Source of the DNA: Euptelea pleiosperma
Taxonomy: Eukaryota > Streptophyta > Magnoliopsida > Ranunculales > Eupteleaceae
NCBI GenBank assembly: GCA_035048495.1
Contig: CM068553.1
Coordinates: 10,099,259-10,163,258 of the forward strand
Direction: 5' to 3'
Length of the DNA: 64,000 bases
In this document: positions 10,555 through 20,336 of the stretch, one piece after another
Layout of the letters: the number at the start of each line of letters is the position of its first letter
Numbering within the stretch: the stretch's first letter is position 1
Notes under the pieces: model-generated
What the model saw: only the letters and a program-made list of their open reading frames with translations
Told to the model about the DNA's origin: nothing
Database searches by the model: none
Made by a program: the position numbers and the translations under genes

Positions 10555-11780
10555 CCACTGATTTATCTCATTGCGCGATGATTGGTGGCTATTTCAAACA
10601 TGTCAGTGATCCAACGGTTGACAATCCGTGGTTGTAATCGACATCGAAATCCATAATTAATTTTCTTTTTAAATGAGAAATATACAAAAGGTCCTATAAT
10701 AGTCCAATTAACCCAAGTCAGGGAGGTCTTTCGTGGTCGCGATTTAGTTGGTTTATCATAGTCACTTGATGGAGTGAAATTAGGGTTCTTCAAGAACACT
10801 AATTATATATGGGTCGGGCTCGGGGGACCCCCATTTTTGACAGCCATTCTGGCGTACCCACGTAGAAGGTGAATCAATGGATGATTTTTGGTGAGGATGA
10901 TCTGCTCACCATATAGATCACCCCAACAAAAAATCAGCCCATTCCGAAATTTCTAACCCCATGAAATGTGGTTTTCAAGTTACGTAGTAAAAATCGACGG
11001 TCCATAATTCCTCAACTTCTAAACCAGTCTACGAAAATCGGAATGATTTGAATTTTTGTGAGGATGATCTCCTCACCATAGAGATCATCCTCACCAAATA
11101 TCAGCCATTGATTCATCTTCAACGTGGGTATGCGAAAATGGATGTCAAAAATGGGGGTCCCCCGAGCCCGACCCATTATATATTAATCTCATAATTAAAT
11201 GTAGATCAATCTTACAATTTGGTTCTTTAGACGTGTCAAATCCTACATAAATTCCTTTTTTTTTTTTTTTTTATTTATTTCTTCTTAACAACAAGGTCAA
11301 TGACCAGTAGACGCGTTAGGTTAAGTTTGGTGCAATGAGATCCTTAAATCTTGGGATGTCTAACGGGGACGAAGATCTTTGACGTTTCAAAGACTATGTA
11401 AGGCCATCCTGATATGGGCCTAGTTTTGTAATGCTAGGCCCATAAAATTATTTAGGCCCAGCCCATACTATGATTCGAGACGGGGGGATTACCAGCAAAC
11501 TGAGACCTTCAATGAGTGCCATGTGGCAGACATGGTCATCTTTTGAACAGATCCCATGTTTTAACCGTTAACCCTCTTCTAAACTTCTAACAGAATTAAC
11601 CGCCAAAAATCCGGAGGTTTAAGAAGACCTTTTAAAGCCTTTCTTTTGTTTAAGAAAGTTTGATAAGGAAGCTTTCCTATTTTAGCAAAAACTAAGAACA
11701 AAGTAAAAGGTGATGCAGCGCGGAAGCTTCTTGGGGTTGATTGGGAAGCTTCTTCCCAACTTAATTCACGGGCATCATGA
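10555..11780. repeat. Segmental repeat, copy 2 (gene deleted, MITE inserted)
   Basis: Collinear with copies 1 and 3. It is interrupted by the MITE at 10811-11174. At about 11615 it jumps from attaaccgccaaaaa directly to ggaggtttaagaagacctttt. In copy 3 those two blocks are separated by the gene at 18296-18718. Copy 2 therefore appears to lack that gene by a clean deletion of roughly 0.8 kb. No coding frame remains. Confidence 0.7.
10811..11174. mobile_element. MULE-type MITE, exact 9-bp duplication, empty site known
   Basis: The ends GGGTCGGGCTCGGGGGACCC are inverted and near perfect for over 30 bp. It is flanked by ATTATATAT at 10802-10810 and 11175-11183. The paralogous segments near 8364 and 17118 carry the uninterrupted sequence with one copy of ATTATATAT. 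The inside is palindromic (gaggatgatctgctcacc and tgaggatgatctcctcacc). Non-coding. Confidence 0.9.
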
Positions 11781-11836
11781 TGATAGAACCGACCAAAGAA
11801 CCTTACCAGACAACTTCTCCGCAGACTATGTAAAAC

Positions 11837-12209
11837 CAAGGTTTAAAAAGGGCCGTTATAATGGATTAGGACCTACCCCGTTACGTTATGGAACGTTAAA
11901 ACCCAGAAAATAACGGCCGTTATTTTCCCTTATTTTTCCGTTATAACAAAAATAACGACCGTTATTTTTTAGAAAATTTTGTGAAAACAATGGCCGTTAT
12001 TTTCCGTTATTTTTTCGTTATTTTCTATTTTTGAAATTTAAATTTTAAAATTCAAAATTTAAATTTCAGAGCCATTTTTTCTATTTTTTTCCGTTATTTT
12101 TCCATTTTTGCTCCTGAACGTTTTTTTTTCGTTATAATGGCCGTTATAACGGAAAAAATGGTAACGCCCCCAGTCTGTTATACCATTATATCGGTCCCCT
12201 TTAAACCTT
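11837..12209. mobile_element. hAT-like MITE (family B), copy 6
   Basis: Begins CAAGGTTTAAAAAGGGCCG and ends CCTTTAAACCTTA. Many ccgttat/ataacgg motifs. No matching 8-bp flank was found; the right side was probably altered by the neighbouring TRIM sequence. Confidence 0.65.
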
Positions 12210-12224
12210 ATTTGCACCTTTTTT

Positions 12225-12390
12225 TTAGGGAGCCTCCGGGTAGCCCTTTCCTCAGGTCACCCCTCCTGTGACTTGACTCCATGATGTGGGGTTGGCTATG
12301 ATACCAAATGTTAAGACCCAAACCAATACACCAAAAGCACCTAGGTGATAGAGGTAGAAAGTTTAAGTCTTAACCTTTAGGATCTTAACA
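12225..12390 (-). mobile_element. Truncated TRIM retrotransposon (one LTR plus primer site)
   Basis: An 82-bp LTR (12309-12390) begins TGTTAAGACCC and ends TCTTAACA. It matches the LTRs at 36214-36295 and 36605-36686. Beside it, ttggctatgatacca reads on the minus strand as a decayed initiator-Met tRNA primer site. The internal part and second LTR are missing, cut off by the hAT-like MITE on the left. Confidence 0.75.
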
Positions 12391-13013
12391 TTATCACTCT
12401 CCTTAAGTGGGCCGTCAATAGATTAGGTTCAAGTCGGATCAATGCCAATCTAGTACCGATCCAAGATGACCTGCACCAACTGAGGCACTAGGAACCAATG
12501 GGGGAGCTCATTGGAAGAGTCTCCAACGCTCAAGTTAGGACGAAGGAAAAAAGCACGTACACTAAGACCAAAGGGACGGTCTTGGGTGAGTAAAACTTTC
12601 ACCAATTCCTAGGTGGACCTATAAACTAAAAATCAGTCTGATCGAAGATTTCAAACCTTTGGATCCTTGTACCCCAAATAATGGTCAATAATGCTCAAAT
12701 TCCAACGGTTAAAATCAACCCATGCCGATGACTTCAATCCAACACTTAGAAATTACTAATCAAGTTGATTTTTGGTTTGTAAGACCTAGGAATTGGTCGA
12801 ACATTCATATGGTCAGTGTCTTCTAAAAATGTGCCACGTGGTTCATATTGTGGGCTGACCTAATTGGTGGGCGCCGATTTCGATCCCGATCCTCCAATCC
12901 AGAGCGGGATTTGGATTGGCGGTCCATGATGCCAATCCATCATGTAATCACTTCTATTCATTGAACTGTTTAATAGACTTTTTTCTAGAGTCCATACGAC
13001 ACTCAACTTCAGT
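12391..13013. repeat. MITE family A copy in gene-free sequence
   Basis: About 12590-12860 has the family A core: ttcctaggtggacctataaac, ctgatcgaagatttcaaacc, and the mirrored ttagaaattactaatcaag with acattcatatggtcagtg. The rest, including 12391-12590, shows no gene. Confidence 0.5.
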
Positions 13014-13382
13014 AAAACTTCGGTCACAACCCACAATTCGAGCCACGTGTCACACTATTAGAGAGCGCTGACTGTATGGATGTTTGGCCAGTCCCTCGGT
13101 GGACCTGCAAACCAAAAATCATCCTGATTAGTGATTTACAACCTTTGGATCTTTGCACCCAAATAACGCTCAACAATGCTCAAATTCCTACGGTTAACAT
13201 CAACCCATGAAAATAACTTCAATCCAACGCTTAGAAATCATTAATCAGGATGATTTTTGGTTTGCAGGTCCACCAAGGGACTGGCCAAACATCCATACAG
13301 TCATCTCCCTCTAATAGTGTGACACGTGGCTCGTATTGTGGGTGTGACCCCGGTCTCAACCCGTTGTAACAGAAGTTTTACT
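13014..13382. mobile_element. Palindromic MITE (family A), complete copy upstream of the PPR gene
   Basis: The left arm is gtaaaacttcggtcacaac, gagccacgtgtcacac, tgtatggatgtttggccag. The right arm is ctggccaaacatccatacag, gtgtgacacgtggctc, gaagttttac. It ends about 100 bp before the PPR start codon, so it lies in the likely promoter region. Confidence 0.75.
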
Positions 13383-13486
13383 CCTCAACTCGGATCAGCA
13401 GGGCACAGAACAGATCCTTGGTGTCCGTTCATCCACACCTTTAAAACCCCCAAAATTTCAAAATGTAGAAACAAAAATACAGAGAG

Positions 13487-15286
13487 ATGAGCAGTCTGAG
13501 AAACCCTAGAACAACAAAACACCACCTTCTCTCTCCTCCTCCTCCCCAATTTGTGCAATTAGGGTTTATTTTCTTCTCCACCTGGTTCTCCCCACCATCT
13601 CCACAACAGTACCCGACCATTCTCACAACCATCTCTCAAGCCATAAAAAATACTCCAACAAAACCTCTTGATTCCTCCCTCAAGAGGCTCACCCCTTCTC
13701 TCACAGCTCGCCACGTCATCGATCTGATCACCCACAACCCACTCTCTCTGGACCCACCCGCCCTCCTCTCCTTCTTCAGATGGATTTCCTCTCAACAGGG
13801 TTTTCGCCACACTATTCAATCTTATTGCACCATGTCCCATTTCCTCTGCACCAACCAAATGCCCACAGACGCCCAATCCCTTCTACGCTTCGTCGTCTCT
13901 CGAAAGGGGAAGGACTCCGCCTCCTCGGTATTTGCCGCAATTCTCGAAACCAGAGGTACCCATCAACTCCATTTGATCTTTAATGCTTTGATGAATGCGT
14001 ATACCGATTCCGGCTTTGTATCAGACGCTATTCAGTGTTTTAGGTTGGTTAGAAAGCATGGCTTCCGGGTCCCTTTCCATTCATGTGGATACCTTCTTGA
14101 TCGTTTGATGAATTCAAATTCACCTGCGGCAGCTTGGGCATTCTATTCGGAGATTTTGGATTGTGGGTTTCCGCCAAATGTTTACACATTCAATATTTTG
14201 ATGCATAAATTTTGTAAAGAGAGTAAAATTAAAGAAGCCCACCTGATATTCGATAAAATTACTCAAAGTGGATTGCACCCGACTGTTGTTAGTTTTAATA
14301 CTTTGATTAATGGATACTGTAAAACAGGCAATTTGGAAGAGGGGTTTAGATTGAAGAAGGTAATGTGCGAAGCGAGAATTTTTCCTGATGTTTTTACTTA
14401 CAGTGTTTTGATTAATGGGTTGTGCAAAGAGAGTTTGTTGGAAGAAGCAAATCAACTGTTTGAGGAGATGTGTGAAAGAGGATTGGTTCCAAATGATGTT
14501 ACTTTCACTACTTTGATCGATGGGCACTGTAAGAAAGGGAGAATTAGCACAGCCATGGAAATTTATCAGCAAATGTTGAGGAGGGGTGTGAAACCCGATT
14601 TAGTTACTTACAACACTCTCATTAATGGCCTCTCCAAGATTGGTGATTTGAAGGAAGCGAGAAAGGTTGTTGACGAGATGATGAGAAAGGGTTTGAAGCC
14701 CGATAAGATCACATATACTACACTTATCGATGGGTGTTGTAAGGAAGGAGATCTAGAATCAGCTATTGAGGTTATGAAGGGAATGATTATCCAAGGGATA
14801 GAGCTTGATAATGTGGCTTACGCAGCATTAATTTCGGGGTTTAGTAGAGAAGGGCGAGTGGATGATGCAGAGAGGACATTGAGAGAGATGTTGAGAGCAG
14901 GTATGACACCTGATGAGGCAACTTTTACTATGGTGATTGGTGGATTTTGCCAGAAGGATGATGTAAAGATGGGTTTTAAGTTGCTCAAGGAAATGCAGGA
15001 TACTGGTCTTGTACCAGGTGTAGTAACTTATAATGTGCTTATGAATGGACTGTGTAAGCAGGGTCAGATGAAAAATGCCAACATGCTGTTGGATGCGATG
15101 CTTAATTTAGGGGTAGTTCCGGATGATGTTACCTACAATATTCTTTTGGAAGGGCATTGCAATCATGGAGACCCAGAGGATTTTTATAAACTGCGCAGTG
15201 AGAAGGGGTTGGTTTCAGACTTCGCTGCTTACACTTCACTCGTTAGTGAATTCGGTAAAAATTCTAAAAATCGCCCAAAGAGATGA
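13487..15286 (+). CDS. P-class pentatricopeptide repeat protein (At1g09680-like)
   Basis: Intronless 599-residue frame, as is usual for plant PPR genes. The first 35 residues or so are rich in Ser, Pro, Arg and hydroxylated residues with few acids, which fits an organelle-targeting peptide. From about residue 160 to 585 there are roughly ten to twelve tandem 35-residue repeats with P-class signatures such as TYNTLINGL, TFTTLIDGHCKKG, EEMCERGLVPNDV and VTYNVLMNGLCKQG. No E or DYW extension follows; the protein ends in a basic tail (NSKNRPKR). The family binds organelle RNA and takes part in its cleavage, splicing, stabilisation or translation. The target and the organelle cannot be read here. 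The closest family member I recall is At1g09680. The first Met is used because no upstream in-frame start is evident. Confidence 0.9.
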   Translation: MSSLRNPRTTKHHLLSPPPPQFVQLGFIFFSTWFSPPSPQQYPTILTTISQAIKNTPTKPLDSSLKRLTPSLTARHVIDLITHNPLSLDPPALLSFFRWISSQQGFRHTIQSYCTMSHFLCTNQMPTDAQSLLRFVVSRKGKDSASSVFAAILETRGTHQLHLIFNALMNAYTDSGFVSDAIQCFRLVRKHGFRVPFHSCGYLLDRLMNSNSPAAAWAFYSEILDCGFPPNVYTFNILMHKFCKESKIKEAHLIFDKITQSGLHPTVVSFNTLINGYCKTGNLEEGFRLKKVMCEARIFPDVFTYSVLINGLCKESLLEEANQLFEEMCERGLVPNDVTFTTLIDGHCKKGRISTAMEIYQQMLRRGVKPDLVTYNTLINGLSKIGDLKEARKVVDEMMRKGLKPDKITYTTLIDGCCKEGDLESAIEVMKGMIIQGIELDNVAYAALISGFSREGRVDDAERTLREMLRAGMTPDEATFTMVIGGFCQKDDVKMGFKLLKEMQDTGLVPGVVTYNVLMNGLCKQGQMKNANMLLDAMLNLGVVPDDVTYNILLEGHCNHGDPEDFYKLRSEKGLVSDFAAYTSLVSEFGKNSKNRPKR

Positions 15287-16420
15287 TCATGAGTGTAACC
15301 CCTGTTTGCCCCCCCTTGGTCTGTTCATCAATGAAAACTACCACAAGACCGGTTTTAAACAAGGAAGAAAGGCATCCCCATTTAAGTGAATTCAAGTTTG
15401 AGCTTGTATGTCGTATTGGGAACCCATTTGGTCTTGAATGTGCATTTATCGTTTGTGTGCTAAAACAGCTCTGAAGAACACGATAACGGGAAGGCTCATT
15501 GGCTCCGCTATTCTCCATGTATGATTTGTGCTGAATGCTCATCTAGACCTTAAATGATCGCACATACCATTAGCAGAAAAACGAGAAGAAATTGGTCAAA
15601 TGGAGATTTTTTTGGTGTAGTGTGAAGATCATCTTATGCACTGGTGGATTGCTAATCTCATTGAAGCTTTTTATCACTAGCAATGGGAAGGAAGTTTGCC
15701 CGGAGAAGTGCTATTACCAAGGACATCTCTCCATCTTATCTTTGGTTGGTTCTTCCTTCGGATTCCACATGTGTGTCTGAGCCTTATATCTTGTGCAAGA
15801 TATCACAACTTGGAAGGCCCGAAGTGTGCAAACTCGTCGAGCGGACAAGAAGGAAATTCCTAATCTCTTGGTGAGCCTGATCAAAGGGTTGCTCAGACCG
15901 TCTCATTTGTACGACAAATGCTCTTAAACCTGCCCCAACCCACAGACCATTTGCTCAGGTGCCTGCCTGAAGTGAAGGCTTCTTGAAACATAGACCAAGC
16001 TTGGTATCCTGTCTGTACTCTGTAGTTTGATTATACAAACATTTGTTGGGAAATATTCTTATGGTTGGGGAGGGGAGAGCTGCTGGGTGAGACCTAGGGG
16101 ATGAGAGAGTTATTTGCCTATTGTTTGGCTGCAAAGATTAAACCACTTTTTGGTGGAAAAAAAAATGATTAGGTCTAATGCAAATATTTGTTGGATGTTG
16201 GGTCACCAAGCACGCGCAAATGCCGGAAACATTTGCACACAAACATTTGTAGTGCTACCAAGCACCAAGCAAGGTCATAGTGGCAATTGCGTTTTGAGGG
16301 CACAATCCACTGGACTATCCCATGAGTTAGCCGACACTTTTGCTCAAAATGTTTGTGAAGAGAAGCGTTGTATGGAGGGAAAACTCCTCACAGCCTTGTA
16401 TTTCCTTTGTTTTTCTGTAA
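15287..16420. other. No gene seen; PPR 3' flank
   Basis: Contains the likely 3' untranslated region of the PPR gene and unique sequence. Several short frames have no recognisable protein. Confidence 0.4.
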
Positions 16421-16717
16421 GGGCGTGTTTGATTGCCAAGAGGAGGGAAAATTGCATTTTCCTTGGGAAAACACAACTGTCCATTGTTAGATGGCGATTT
16501 TAAATCTGTATAATGCCATTTAAATCTGGATAATTTACCTACTAAGTCCGGAATCCATTTCTCGTCCAGATAAGTGAGAATTCATTTCCACCTGAAAATG
16601 TGCATTTATTTTCTCACATGATTGAATTACGTGTTCTTAGTTGCAATCAATCAGCCATTTAAGGCATTTCCCAGATGTATTTTCTCGGGAAATTTTTCTG
16701 TACAATCAAACATGCCA
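16421..16717. mobile_element. PIF/Harbinger-type MITE, TAA duplication
   Basis: The ends are GGGCGTGTTTGATTG and CAATCAAACATGCCA (13 of 15 complementary). It is flanked by TAA at 16418-16420 and 16718-16720. The inside is AT-rich with repeated tttctc/ttccac words and no coding frame. A 3-bp TAA duplication with these ends matches Tourist-like MITEs. Confidence 0.65.
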
Positions 16718-16844
16718 TAAATGCTGTGGATAATTAGAAGAAAAATAAATAAAAATAAAAATAAAAGAAAGAAAAGAACGGAAGGGAATGTTCGATCCAG
16801 ATTCGAGGGATACCGTAAACCACCTTCCACCTAGGGGAATGTGT

Positions 16845-18030
16845 CAAGCCATTGATTTGTATCGATGATAGATGGTTGTATCAAACATAACAGTGATCCA
16901 ACGGTTGCCAAGTCGCCATTGCATCAACATCTAAATCCATAATTAACACAAAAAGGAGATTAGTTTCTTCTTCATCCTCTTTTTGTAATATAGGATTAAA
17001 AAAAAGGTCATAATACAGTCCGATTAGCCCAAGTCCAGTGGTCGGTGGGCATTTCGCTGTCGTGTCGGTATATTTTAGTTACTTGATGGAGTGAAATTAG
17101 GGTTCTTAAAGAACACTAATTATATATTAATCTCATAATTAAGTGGATCAATCTTACACTTGCCCTGTATGGTGACCCCACCAAAGTTTTCTCTATGACC
17201 ATTTGTAGGTCAAAACAAAAAAAAAAAAAAACCACCATTAGAAGCGTTAGTTAGGTTAGGTTAAGTTAGGTGCAAAAATATTCTCCGTAGTCAACTGTAA
17301 GATCCTTAATTCTAGAGATAACCAATGGGAACATCTTTGACCTTTCAAAGACTATTGAAGGCCGTCATTGGATAGGCCTTGTTTTGTAACTCTAGGCCCA
17401 TAAAAATTACTTAGGCCCATCCCATACAAAGGCTTTGAGAAAAGTTAGCACATGTTTTAGCATAGAGAGACTTCTCTATGTGCGAGGCCAATGCGTGCCA
17501 TGTGGCACACGTAGAGCATAAACGATGATGATTTGGGTGAACCCATTAATGGGCCCTTCCAATATATGTTGGGCCTAAGATCGGGAATGGTCGATCAACC
17601 TAACCATCCAAAAAATGAACCTATAGGCAAAGCATTCAAGGGATTGGAACCCAACATTCAATGGAGTCAACTCATAGGTTAAAGGTCAACTTGATTTAAT
17701 GATCATAACCTTCAAATCCATAGACTCTTTTCTGAACTCATTCATCTCAACTGTCGAACACAATTAATCACAGATCACGTGTTTTAACCTTTGTGTCGGG
17801 TTTCGATGACCAACAAAAGGGATCCAAAAAAGTTAACGGCGTGGATCCCGAGAATCCAACGGTGGTTAATAGTGCTGAGCTGGCATCACTTTTGCAAAAG
17901 CACAACCACCGTTGGATTCTCGAGATCCATGGCTGAGAAAAAACGTGAACTTTTTGGTTCACTTTTGTTGGTTCAAGTTCTAACAGAATTAACCACCAAA
18001 AGACCCCAAAAAAAAAAAAAAACAGAATTG
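16845..18030. repeat. Segmental repeat, copy 3
   Basis: Collinear with 8120-9030 and 10555-11620: gtgatccaacggttgcc, catctaaatccataattaa, cttgatggagtgaaattagg, gaacactaattatatattaatctc, taggcccataaaaatta, gcatagagagacttctctatg. It ends next to the gene at 18296-18718 and lies on that gene's 3' side. It is interrupted by a family C MITE at 17790-17980. Confidence 0.75.
17790..17980. mobile_element. Palindromic MITE (family C), copy 2
   Basis: The arms are ggatcccgagaatccaacgg and ccgttggattctcgagatcc. The outer arms are gaccaacaaaaggga and ttcacttttgttggttc. It is inserted where copies 1 and 2 of the segment read straight from ttttaaccgttaacc to cttc(c/t)aacagaatta. Confidence 0.65.
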
Positions 18031-18295
18031 TAGAAAGTGATGAACTTTCCTTCTCCCCTACACTAAAGCACCAATCCTCCTTCCAAGCATGGATGAACAT
18101 GTCGAGATGAGGGCCCGATCGGTGGGCGCCGAAATGGTATTGTGTCGCTACAGACAACCCAAGACCCATGGACTGGTCCCCATGTCCAACCGAGATCGGC
18201 CGATCCCTCGAACTATGCTTCCAAGAGTCAATTTCATCAGAACTATACATACAACAAGTCCTGGACCTGATTGCCGGAACCCAATGACTTTCACA

Positions 18296-18718
18296 TTACA
18301 GGTTTCCGACAAGACGCCCACATAACATCTCTCTCTGAAGATAAGAGGAGGTCCCAAACTTCTCTGCCTTCCACCCTCTGTTAATCTTCTCAATGAATTC
18401 CTCCACTCTCCTCCTAAGCTCATCATCGTCGTCGTCGTCATCATCATCATCATCATCATCAATTGGTTCTTCGTTAGCAACTAACACTTTCGTGACGTCG
18501 GGTGATGCTTCGATGTCGACGTCGTTCGACAACAAAGGTTCATCTCTTACATTCTCATCTCTCTCAATACAAGTGCTGCCTTCTTGATCAGGCAACGCTG
18601 AATCGGGGGACTTCGAACGGCTAACAAGGAGAATGACTATAATCAAATTGCAGAAACAGAAGATAAGAAGAGAATTGGAAGCAACTACAGGTATAAACTC
18701 CATTGTAGAATCAAACAT
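18296..18718 (-). CDS. Small membrane protein with Asp tract and DUF761-like tail, second copy
   Basis: Single-exon 140-residue frame. A hydrophobic segment lies at about residues 12-33 (NSLLIFCFCNLIIVILLV). It is followed by an acidic region with a run of about 13 Asp encoded by repeated GAT/GAC, then RRRVEEFIEKINRGWKAE. Order and motifs mirror the protein at 6300-6893 (VCNVIIIVIVL, ERRIEEFIAKIN), so the two are paralogues in opposite orientation. The Asp tract makes this a plausible length-variable locus. The last 25 residues or so diverge from the paralogue. The function is not known for either; a membrane location is inferred. Sequence just upstream (18780-18930) is shared with segmental copy 2, which has lost the gene. 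Confidence 0.65.
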   Translation of the reverse strand: MFDSTMEFIPVVASNSLLIFCFCNLIIVILLVSRSKSPDSALPDQEGSTCIERDENVRDEPLLSNDVDIEASPDVTKVLVANEEPIDDDDDDDDDDDDDELRRRVEEFIEKINRGWKAEKFGTSSYLQREMLCGRLVGNL

Positions 18719-18779
18719 GGTTTTGAAACTGGAGAGAAAAGAAAATCCAAGGAAGAAGAAGAATAAGGAACTGAGGATA

Positions 18780-18930
18780 TCAGGGGCACAAGGGGGGAGG
18801 TTTAAGGCCTTTTAAAGCCTGAAGAAAGTTTGCCAAGGAAGCTTTTTCGTACTATATTATATTCATTTGTTTAGTGTAATTAGGAAGCTTCTTCCTACTA
18901 AATAATAATTATGGAACTAAGAAATAGCTT
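18780..18930. promoter_or_regulatory. Upstream flank of the 18296-18718 gene, shared with segment copy 2
   Basis: The block gaggtttaaggccttttaaagcc, gaaagtttgccaaggaagcttt, aggaagcttcttcc matches 11608-11780. It lies 60-200 bp upstream of the minus-strand start, so it probably contains that gene's promoter. No specific TATA or binding site was assigned. Confidence 0.4.
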
Positions 18931-19254
18931 CGCATGGAAACTTCTCAGCAGCTCACACCTTCCAACCAATGTCGTCACATTCTTGACGTCAGGTAATAAC
19001 CATTCTTGTATCCTCTCACACGTGGCTCATTCATTGTGATTAGTAGCCCGCCATTTGATAGGTCCCACCCCTGCATAATAGATCAATTGACGATTTGATT
19101 GGTCCCCCCATGAATATCAACCTGCTACAGCTAGATTCCGGCCTACCCACCAAAAACAAAAATGGAAAAAAACAAAAGCAAGACTGGATTGTTATCCAAA
19201 TGGGTCCATTAGTGTGTCCAATCGGAAAAAATTTAGATGGAGAGGACTCTCTTT

Positions 19255-19810
19255 GCCCTACATAGCACTTTTTTTTTGGGCCCACTAACCGCATGGATGC
19301 TTAGCCCGCCCCTTATTGGATATGCATACCAAAAATCAACCTTATTGGTTATCTTTAGCCATAGATTTTAGTACTTTTTAGGATTGATTATAGCCGTTGG
19401 ATTCAATAATGCTTTTCAGGTACAAAATTCAATAGCTAGATATCATCAATCGGAGTGATTTTTCGTACATAAATCCACCAATGGGTGGCAAAATACCATA
19501 TGTAGGGCCACGAGAGTCCTTTTCATTGACTTTTTGGCGTGCGGAAGAACGATTTTTGTTACTCAACGCTGCAACTGCAATCTGGGCCCACTGACCGCAT
19601 GGATGTTCAGCCCACTCCTTCCTGTATATATACACCAAAAATCACGCTGATTGATAATCTCTAGCCATTACATTTAGCACTTTTTAAGGCGTGATTCTAG
19701 CCGTTGTATTTTACTAAAACCAACGGCTAAAAATCATCAAACAAGCTGACTGATTTTTGGTATGAATGTCTACCAAAGAGTGGGCTAAACATCCACGCGG
19801 TCATTGGGTT
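19255..19810. mobile_element. Two MITE family D copies side by side
   Basis: 19255-19500: gggcccactaaccgcatggatg, caaaaatcaaccttattgg and the mirrored ggagtgatttttcgta. 19550-19810: gggcccactgaccgcatggatg, cagcccactcctt and the mirrored agagtgggctaaacatccac. Both have left and right arms. The second has outer arms like the copy at 24419-24802 (tttttggcgtgcgg). No gene. Confidence 0.6.
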
Positions 19811-20336
19811 TATGTACTTTAAATCGGTATGATCATGCGGCTAAAAATCAGCATGATCAGATGGTTAAATTGTCCAATTGAGCTTCATTATGGGTCCAGA
19901 AAATTACAAATAAAACTAAGATTGGGACCATACCATATTTCCCAATGGAACGGTCATCCCTAGGGTCCAGACCCTTTGATGGTCCTCGGGTAGTGTGATG
20001 TGAATCCTGATGACCATCCTGCGTTCTAGACCAAGGGATGACACTGCCACCTAAGGATAATAGCAACACTGCCCTTTCCCCAAATTTCAACTACAGAGAA
20101 GTCCTCGTTATAACCCATGGGTTGCACGAATAAGATCATAAATCAGTCTTCGCTGGTCCAATACAAAAGCAGAAATACAAGTTTACTTAAAGAAAAACAC
20201 CACAAAAATTCACTAAAAGCAATGTTAAGAGTGAACTCTACAGGCTACAAACAAGCCCATCAGCAAAGCATTTAGAACATAAATTGTGTAGAATTGGATC
20301 TTCCACCATAAAATTTCCTGGCAGGCTCTAAAGCCA
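19811..20336. other. EBP2 3' flank, no gene
   Basis: 3' side of EBP2. It contains an AT-rich presumed 3' untranslated region and older unique sequence. No frame is supported. Confidence 0.4.
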
